This document shows, piece after piece, positions 58,675 through 64,000 of a stretch of 64,000 nucleotides of DNA. The first letter of the stretch is position 1; each line of letters begins with the position of its first letter. Under the pieces are notes generated by a model. It was given only the letters and a program-made list of their open reading frames with translations, ran no database searches and was not told the DNA's origin. The position numbers and the translations under genes were made by a program. The DNA lies in NCBI GenBank assembly GCA_036677805.1, contig JAVBVS010000029.1, positions 1 to 64,000 of the forward strand, read 5' to 3'. Source of the stretch: SIG78 sp036677805 (lineage in GTDB: Bacteria > Verrucomicrobiota > Lentisphaeria > Victivallales > Victivallaceae).

Positions 58675-60357
58675 TCACGGCTCCCGCAGCACGGCGGGAT
58701 GCCGGGCTTTGCTGCTCTTGCCCTGCCACTCGCCTTTCCACAAATAGAGTTTGCGATGGCGATTTTCCAGCGGCGCGGTCAACAGACCTCTCCAGTTGCG
58801 TTCCGGCAATTGCGGAAATTCCGGAGAAAGCAGATAGATGACTGGAACTTCACCCTTCGGCAAGGTTTCCAGCGCGCTGATTTTGTTCAAGTGCATCTTC
58901 ATATAGACGCCCTCGGCGAAAAGATCGTTGAAGTCGTATTTGTAGACCGTACTCCCCGGCTTGACGCCATCCTGCTCCAGCGCCTGCAGCAACTCCTGCG
59001 CCTTGTCGCGCCGGGGCGCATCCTGGGAACGGTAGGGAAAAATCACCGCCTGACAGAACAACATCGGCGTCCAGGTCAGAATCAGCAGATAAGCCCAGAT
59101 CGGCGGTTTTTCCCGGTTGCGGAGCAGCAACGCCGCTCCCAGCACCAGCAGAATTCCGGCCCCGATGCCGAAAACCGTATCGCCGAAACGATCGCTGAAA
59201 TCCAGCGCGCGGTCGAATTCATAGAACGACTCCCAGAGATCGCCCGGCAGCAGAAAGAACAGAATCAGCGCCGCGCCCGCCAGCGGCAGCAAAAATACCG
59301 GCACACTGCACAATTTCCGGAAAACGCCGCCGTAACGCCGCACCAGAAGCTCATAGTTGATTCCCGTCATCATCGCCAGCGGCGGTACCAGAATCATCCA
59401 GTCGTGCACCTCGTCGACCGGCGTCAGCCACAGCAGAAAGAAGTCCACAATGAATAATGTCCGCAGGAACCGGCTGAACAGCGGCACCGGATCCAGCGCC
59501 TGAAACGCCACGCAAAAAGGCGCCCAGGCCAACAGGCTCCACGGCAGCGTCCGCAGTCCGAAATCCAGTGGAAAGCCCGCCAGATGCTCCAGATAAGCGC
59601 CGCCGTCAAGCATTCCCACGCGAGAATAGACCGAGGCCGAAGTCACCCCTTCGAAGTGATAGGGCAGATACCAGAACAGAATCGTGAGCAGAAAAAGGCT
59701 TCCCCCCAGCGCGAAACCCGGACATCTGAGCCGCCGGAAAACGCCCAGCGGCCGACGCATGAACACCAGCGGCACCAGGAAAAAGATCGGCGCGGTGATG
59801 CCGTTCAGGTAAAACCCCAGCGAACAGAAAAACCAACCCGCCAGCCAGGCGCGATTCCAGTCGCCCCGGATCGCCCCGTAGTAAAACCAGGTCAGATGCC
59901 CGCCCAGCAACGTCAAGATAAAGAGCCAGTTGGGATAGCCGTCGAAGGTTTTGTCGATCACCAGCACCGTACCGATCATCATCGCGCAGGCCGGGGCCGC
60001 CACCGCCAGGCCGCCGAACTTGCGCCCGACGGCGAAGACCAGCATCGCCACCCCCGCCAACCCGATCAGACTCAACAGCCGCAGCGCCATCTCGGGCGAC
60101 AATCCGGTTTTCAGCAATCCGGCGCAAAGCATCGGAAAGAGCGGGAACGCATTCGGAATCGCTTCGCCATGGACCACTACCAACGGCAGCGGGCCCCAGT
60201 CCAATTCCAGCGCCTGCGCCGCGAGGTACCCTTCGGTCCAGCTCATTTCCCGCTCCGGAGCATCCCACGGCATGAAGAAAATCAGGAAGCTGAAGACCAG
60301 CAACAGCAAGGTCGGGGACAGGGGAAGAAGTTTTTCACGATAACGCGCCACAATCAC
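58675..60357 (-). CDS. GT39-like membrane glycosyltransferase
   Basis: A 560-residue membrane protein with about 12 hydrophobic segments and an acidic first outer loop (DAPEREMSWTEGYLAAQALE). That loop carries the Glu/Asp expected for lipid-phosphate-sugar transferases of the PMT/ArnT type. FDGYPNWLFILTLLGGHL is the second conserved area. A C-terminal soluble part (about 445-560) follows. The start is GTG 60357 with ACGGAGT upstream. It is followed by rlmN. The sugar donor and acceptor are unknown. Confidence 0.65.
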   Translation of the reverse strand: MIVARYREKLLPLSPTLLLLVFSFLIFFMPWDAPEREMSWTEGYLAAQALELDWGPLPLVVVHGEAIPNAFPLFPMLCAGLLKTGLSPEMALRLLSLIGLAGVAMLVFAVGRKFGGLAVAAPACAMMIGTVLVIDKTFDGYPNWLFILTLLGGHLTWFYYGAIRGDWNRAWLAGWFFCSLGFYLNGITAPIFFLVPLVFMRRPLGVFRRLRCPGFALGGSLFLLTILFWYLPYHFEGVTSASVYSRVGMLDGGAYLEHLAGFPLDFGLRTLPWSLLAWAPFCVAFQALDPVPLFSRFLRTLFIVDFFLLWLTPVDEVHDWMILVPPLAMMTGINYELLVRRYGGVFRKLCSVPVFLLPLAGAALILFFLLPGDLWESFYEFDRALDFSDRFGDTVFGIGAGILLVLGAALLLRNREKPPIWAYLLILTWTPMLFCQAVIFPYRSQDAPRRDKAQELLQALEQDGVKPGSTVYKYDFNDLFAEGVYMKMHLNKISALETLPKGEVPVIYLLSPEFPQLPERNWRGLLTAPLENRHRKLYLWKGEWQGKSSKARHPAVLREP

Positions 60358-60384
60358 ACTCCGTCAGTGACACCCTGAAACAAC

Positions 60385-60414
60385 CCGGCGCCGGCGGAAA
60401 ACGCCCGGCGCCGG
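60385..60414 (-). terminator. Hairpin between the exported-protein gene and the GT39-like gene
   Basis: CCGGCGCCGG occurs at 60385-60394 and again at 60405-60414 with a 10-base loop. Each copy is itself palindromic, so the two copies pair. The minus strand continues GTTGTTTC, a weak T tract. It probably ends transcription of the exported-protein gene. Confidence 0.45.
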
Positions 60415-60451
60415 TATTCCGGAAAAAAACAGTTTCGTTGCGGGAACGCGG

Positions 60452-61042
60452 TTATTCCCAGTTGTCGGAACTCAGATCATACCCGACGATGCCGCACAGG
60501 AAATCGGCCAGGCCCACCGGATGGCACTCCACCACCACATCGAACAACAACCCGGCCCGCGCCCCGATCGCCCAGAAATCCACATCGCCGTCGCGATAGG
60601 CGCTGGCATTGTGTTCCGGAAAATTGAACGCCTGATCCTGAAGCACATACGGATGGGCCCAGCCGAAGGTGTGCGAAACATAGACGTCATCCATCCCGAG
60701 ACAGCCCAACGCCAGCCTGACCGCTTCCCGGCGACCGCCGCCCCACTGCTGTTTGTTGCCCTTGCCGATAAAGAAGGAATCGGTATTTTCCCAGCCGAAT
60801 TCCGCAAAATGGGTCGCATAAAAATTACAGGAGAAGGTGCTGCCGACGCCGACCTGCAACGAAATGATATCGGCCGCATCCTGGAGCAGATTGGGCACAT
60901 AGAGCAATGCAAAACGACCGGCTTTGGACCAGTTCACCGCCGGCTGCTCTTCTTCCGGCAATGCCTCCGCCGCGGAAAGAGTCGCCATTCCCAGACCGGC
61001 CGCCGCCGTCAGCATCAGCATCCATTTGTTCAACTTCATCAT
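60452..61042 (-). CDS. Unknown exported protein
   Basis: A 196-residue protein with a signal peptide (MMKLNKWMLMLTAAAGLGMA, cleaved near LSAAEA). The mature part has ALLYVPNLLQDAADIISLQV, then GVGSTFSCNFYATHFAEFGW and GARAGLLFDVVVECHPVGLADFLCG. Alternating hydrophobic residues and aromatic ends suggest an outer-membrane-associated beta structure, but no family is recognised. ATG 61042 (MM) has AGGAAAGG upstream. It lies 111 bases from the lipoprotein gene upstream in the same direction. Confidence 0.6.
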   Translation of the reverse strand: MMKLNKWMLMLTAAAGLGMATLSAAEALPEEEQPAVNWSKAGRFALLYVPNLLQDAADIISLQVGVGSTFSCNFYATHFAEFGWENTDSFFIGKGNKQQWGGGRREAVRLALGCLGMDDVYVSHTFGWAHPYVLQDQAFNFPEHNASAYRDGDVDFWAIGARAGLLFDVVVECHPVGLADFLCGIVGYDLSSDNWE

Positions 61043-61153
61043 TTCACAGTCCTTTCCTGAATGGGTTCGACACAATCATACGCCGGCTAATATAATGCGC
61101 TTCATTCGATTCTGCAAGGCTGATTTTTTATCCCGGCGGCATTTTCCGGATTT

Positions 61154-61636
61154 TTACTGCCGGTAACGCACGGAATCGCCCTGCGGACGCGGCGCACCGC
61201 TCGTCCGGCCCGGCGACGGCGTCCCGCCGGCGGCTCCGGCGGCCGGCTTGGCGGCAAAATCCGAATGGGCCATCTTCCACTGCGGATTCAACAGATCACC
61301 CTCCGCATAAACCCGGATCCAGAAGGGATTGACATCCTTCTGGCGAATCCGCGTCGTTTCGCTGTTCTCGTAAATCTCCCAGCGGTATTCCGCCCGGCCG
61401 CGGCAGTCTCCGGTATAAATAATGCGCTCGTTGCCTGGAATTTCTTCAAAAACCCCGCGCAGACGCTCCGGCACCGCCTGCGATTGCAGCACCAGCAGTT
61501 TGGCCGATTTTTCAAGCTCCGCCCGCTGCTCGTCGCTCAATTCGCGGTAGTATTCGGACGTTCCGCTCCGGCAACCGCACAAAACTCCGGACGCCACCAG
61601 CACGCCCGCCAGAACCAATCCTGAAAATCTCGCCAT
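61154..61636 (-). CDS. Small putative lipoprotein
   Basis: A 160-residue protein with an N-terminal hydrophobic stretch and a lipobox-like LCGC (SGLVLAGVLVASGVLCGC), an unusual but workable -3 to +1 sequence. The mature part starts RSGTSEYYRELSDEQRAELE and has a charged helical region and a Gly/Pro-rich tail (GAAGGTPSPGRTSGAPRP). No family is recognised. ATG 61636 is preceded by GAGGTGAAGG. A role at the cell envelope is an inference only. Confidence 0.55.
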   Translation of the reverse strand: MARFSGLVLAGVLVASGVLCGCRSGTSEYYRELSDEQRAELEKSAKLLVLQSQAVPERLRGVFEEIPGNERIIYTGDCRGRAEYRWEIYENSETTRIRQKDVNPFWIRVYAEGDLLNPQWKMAHSDFAAKPAAGAAGGTPSPGRTSGAPRPQGDSVRYRQ

Positions 61637-61670
61637 GACCTTCACCTCGCCGTTCTTCAACCCCAATCCG

Positions 61671-62432
61671 TTACAATCCGGTCGGACAATCGATCCAGAC
61701 CGTATCCAGTCCCAGCTCCGTCCGCGCCAGCCGCATCAAGTTGCGTACGCCATGCACCTCGGAAGCGTAATGCCCCAGCTGGACCAAATGGGTGCGATTT
61801 TCCCGGAGCACATGAACCATCGTATGATCCATTTCACCGGTAATCAGCACATCGGCCCCGGCCGCTACGGCGGCCAGCAGCCCGTCCATGCCGCCGCCGC
61901 CCGAAACCACCGCCGCGCGGCGCACTTTTTCCGGCCCGTCCGGCGCCCGCCAGACCCGGCAGGGCAAGCCCGCGGCCGCCAGGTTGGCGGCGCGCTCCAG
62001 CTCCCACGGTTCCGGGGTTTCGCCCGTCACGCCGATTTCCAGGCCGTGATACGGGAAAAACATCCGCCGATTTTCCAGCTTCAGCAGATCGGCCAGCGCC
62101 GCGTTGTTGCCATGGACCGGATGCGCATCCAGCGGCAGGTGCACGGCATAGAGCGAAAGGCCGTTGCCGAACAGCGTCCCGAAGCGCCGACCGGTCATCC
62201 CGGTCCAGCGACGCGGTTCGCCGCCCCAGCTCAAGCCGTGATGCACCACCAGCAGATCGGCCCCGGCCGCCGCCGCGCGCTCGAAAACCTCCAGACACGC
62301 GTCGACCGCGAACGCCGCCTTGCGACACTCGCGTCCGGCCTCCAGCTGCAGCCCGTTGTTCGAGGGATCGGCCTCGAACTCGGACAAGCGCAGTAAAGCG
62401 TCAAAATAACGCGCCACTTCGATCACTTCCAT
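61671..62432 (-). CDS. Nif3-like dinuclear metal-centre protein (YbgI/YqfO family)
   Basis: A 253-residue Nif3-family protein. It shows the metal-binding motifs LLVVHHGLSWGG, HLPLDAHPVHGNN, ITGEMDHTMVHVLRE and LGHYASEVHGVR in the usual order. The family's role is unsettled; E. coli YbgI and similar proteins bind two metals in a toroid. ATG 62432 overlaps the upstream stop as TAATG, so it is coupled to the HExxH protein gene. Confidence 0.9.
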   Translation of the reverse strand: MEVIEVARYFDALLRLSEFEADPSNNGLQLEAGRECRKAAFAVDACLEVFERAAAAGADLLVVHHGLSWGGEPRRWTGMTGRRFGTLFGNGLSLYAVHLPLDAHPVHGNNAALADLLKLENRRMFFPYHGLEIGVTGETPEPWELERAANLAAAGLPCRVWRAPDGPEKVRRAAVVSGGGGMDGLLAAVAAGADVLITGEMDHTMVHVLRENRTHLVQLGHYASEVHGVRNLMRLARTELGLDTVWIDCPTGL

Positions 62433-63367
62433 TACCGCCTCCCTGTCGCCGCCGGCGGCGACAGGCGCAGGCGCAGGACTGCGCCCCGCAAATCCTTGGC
62501 CATCAATTCGTCCAGCACCGCCATCGTATCCGGGTGATCCGCCACCGCCCGGATTTCGGACGCAGTCAGGCGAAACAGCACCGCATCCGGCGCCGCCACC
62601 CCCGCCGCTGCCAGTTTCCGGCGCGCCCGCGCCGCCCGACGCTGCGCGGCCAGATTGCGTCCGGCCAGAAAAAAAGGATAAATCGCCGCCAGCAGCCAGA
62701 ACGGCCATACCGGCAGCACCGGCCAGGCCCAGCCCCGGATCGCCTGAACCGCCGGCAGCAGCAAAATCGGCAACAGGAAAAGCCAGGCGTCGAACTTATA
62801 AACGAAACAGTTGCCGAACCAGCGGCGCAGGGGGGCTTTCGCCGTGCGATAAGCGAAATATTCCTCAAACCGCCAGTCGTCCAGCGCCTGGCGCGCCGCA
62901 TGGCACAATTCATGCGCCAGCAACTCGGTCCGATCATAAACCAGCCAGCGCCGCCGCTTCCGGAAATTTTTCCGGATGATAAACAAGTTCAATCCGCTGG
63001 CCGGGTCCGACAGCGAACAGCCGCCCCAGAGAAAACCGAAACTTTCGGTCACGAAAAATCCCGGCACCCAGTCCGGCCGGATATCGTACAATGCTTCGAC
63101 CGCATCCCAGGCTTCGCGCAAAACGTTTTGCGGCACCGCGGCATCGGCGGCAATCCGGATACCCCGCGCCGGTTCGATTTCGCCGCGCTGCCGCAGCTCC
63201 GCCAACAGCGCGCCGCGTGCTTCCCGAAGCCGGGTCAGCCGGGCGCCGAAGTCGCCTGCCGTTTCACCGGGCGCCGCCGGCAGTCCGTGGCGGTCGAGCA
63301 ATGCCAGCACCGCCGGATCATTTCCGGTCGCCGCACGCGCAATCACTTCGTCGGTCAATACATCCAT
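62432..63367 (-). CDS. Membrane protein with HExxH metallopeptidase motif
   Basis: A 311-residue protein whose N-terminal 130 residues are soluble and helical. They are followed by RTELLAHELCHAARQAL (HELCH, an HExxH zinc motif) and FEEYFAYRTA 15 residues later, where Glu could be the third ligand. Two transmembrane helices follow (FLLPILLLPAVQAI and PFWLLAAIYPFFLA), then a soluble C-terminal part. No known peptidase family could be named, so activity is inferred from the motif alone. ATG 63367 is used; the stop overlaps the Nif3-like start. Confidence 0.6.
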   Translation of the reverse strand: MDVLTDEVIARAATGNDPAVLALLDRHGLPAAPGETAGDFGARLTRLREARGALLAELRQRGEIEPARGIRIAADAAVPQNVLREAWDAVEALYDIRPDWVPGFFVTESFGFLWGGCSLSDPASGLNLFIIRKNFRKRRRWLVYDRTELLAHELCHAARQALDDWRFEEYFAYRTAKAPLRRWFGNCFVYKFDAWLFLLPILLLPAVQAIRGWAWPVLPVWPFWLLAAIYPFFLAGRNLAAQRRAARARRKLAAAGVAAPDAVLFRLTASEIRAVADHPDTMAVLDELMAKDLRGAVLRLRLSPPAATGRR

Positions 63368-63384
63368 ACCGCCGCCGGCTCCGG

Positions 63385-64000
63385 TCACTCATCCGCGTCG
63401 CCGAAACGTTCCGGACGACGGTTGTCGCGACTCTTCCGCTGCTGATTATTGTGCTTGTTGCGGTTTTTGTGCCGCTTCCGGCCGCCGTCGCGATGCTGCT
63501 GACGATCCTGTTCCGCCGCCGGCCCCATCGCATCCGTCTCCGCCGGGACCGTCAACGGCTCTTCGACCGCCGCCGTCACGGCCTCCGGACTTGCCGGTTC
63601 CGGAACCGCCGGCAGCTCCTTTTCCGGTGCAGGGACAACCGGCGCTTCGTTAAAATCGCTCTTCCGGATGCAACGGAGACGGAATTTCACCTCCGCCACC
63701 GGCAACGTGATCGCCCCGCCGTCCTCCAGCGCAAGCGTGACTTTGCGGGTCAGGATGTTGCGGTCGGAGACCCGGCCCCGGCCCCGCGCGCATTCGCACA
63801 GTTCACCGCGGCGCGGCATCTCTTTTTCCATCTCGACATAACCGTCGTGTTCATACTTCAGGCAACACTTCAGCCGGCCGCAGACCCCGGAAATGGTGCC
63901 CGGGGTCAGCGACAGGTCCTGATCCTTGGCCATGCGGACGTTGATCGAACTGAATTCGCGCAGAAACCGGCTGCAGCACAAGACCTGCCCGCAGACGGCG
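63385..64000 (-). CDS. PSP1-domain protein (RicT/YaaT-like), N-terminus beyond window
   Basis: At least 200 residues are visible; the gene continues past the right edge. The PSP1 signature is clear: CGQVLCCSRFLREFSSINVR followed by MAKDQDLSLTPGTISGVCGR and LKCCLKYEHDGY, with RRGELCEC next. Family members (YaaT/RicT) have a role in RNA processing complexes and replication-linked regulation in Bacillus. After about residue 120 of the visible part there is a Pro/Glu-rich region, then a tail rich in Arg, Lys, Asn and Gln (GGRKRHKNRNKHNNQQRKSR), not usual for the family and suited to binding nucleic acid. The last residues are FGDADE. Confidence 0.85.
   Translation of the reverse strand, partial: AVCGQVLCCSRFLREFSSINVRMAKDQDLSLTPGTISGVCGRLKCCLKYEHDGYVEMEKEMPRRGELCECARGRGRVSDRNILTRKVTLALEDGGAITLPVAEVKFRLRCIRKSDFNEAPVVPAPEKELPAVPEPASPEAVTAAVEEPLTVPAETDAMGPAAEQDRQQHRDGGRKRHKNRNKHNNQQRKSRDNRRPERFGDADE

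Noticed and set aside
1..64000. CRISPR arrays, complete insertion sequences, rRNA or tmRNA genes
   Set aside because: No regularly spaced repeats, no intact transposase with terminal repeats, and no rRNA or tmRNA-like sequence were recognised on either strand.

Overview
The window looks like chromosome of a GC-rich, Gram-negative bacterium. The best taxonomic guess is a Lentisphaerota/Victivallales-type member of the PVC group. This is inferred from the combination of an LPS-export ATPase (lptB), McsA/McsB arginine kinase genes, a ceramidase-like hydrolase, a PocR-AraC regulator, an RgpF-type glycan cluster and a giant two-activity glycogen debranching enzyme; no rRNA is present to confirm it. 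Genes are dense, often overlap by ATGA or TAATG, and lie on both strands.

Layout. 1-2070 is AT-richer and full of debris: an IS256-family transposase fragment, one intact sugar isomerase/epimerase, two truncated genes meeting end to end, then a gene-free stretch ending at tRNA-Leu(CAA). 2232-4457 holds nth, hisH and an SDR dehydrogenase. 4610-11421 is a plus-strand run: mcsA, mcsB, a membrane histidine kinase and two glycosyltransferase genes. It converges on three minus-strand glycan genes (two methyltransferases and an RgpF-like protein, 11468-15259). 15367-20346 carries the debranching enzyme and a membrane zinc peptidase. 20571-26652 holds nagB with its own promoter and terminator, then dnaG, then lptB and grpE-dnaJ-smpB.

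26662-33443 is a complete trp operon, trpE-G-D-C-F-B-A, with overlapping genes. It is preceded by a sigma70-like promoter, a 20-codon leader peptide containing Trp-Tyr-Trp, and mutually exclusive hairpins ending in an intrinsic terminator. This is a classical attenuation leader and is the strongest regulatory find in the window. A PocR-AraC regulator is divergent to it.

34442-46604 is a mixed region: an MBL hydrolase, a two-domain class II aldolase whose second half has lost its metal ligands, a SurA/PpiC-cyclophilin fusion, a membrane protein with pdxA and marC, an AraC regulator divergent from a ceramidase-like hydrolase, and a two-gene membrane operon of unknown function. After tRNA-Leu(UAG), 46948-52271 is a minus-strand run (rmuC, small membrane protein, pyrR, pyrB, FatA-like thioesterase, MFS transporter).

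52412-57612 is a LysR-controlled catabolic cluster: two-subunit Fe-S hydro-lyase, AtuA-like protein, DUF4387 protein and an amidohydrolase. The right end has rlmN, a GT39-like membrane protein, an exported protein, a lipoprotein, a Nif3-like protein, a membrane HExxH protein, and a RicT-like PSP1 protein cut by the window edge. All calls were made by eye from the sequence, without database searches.
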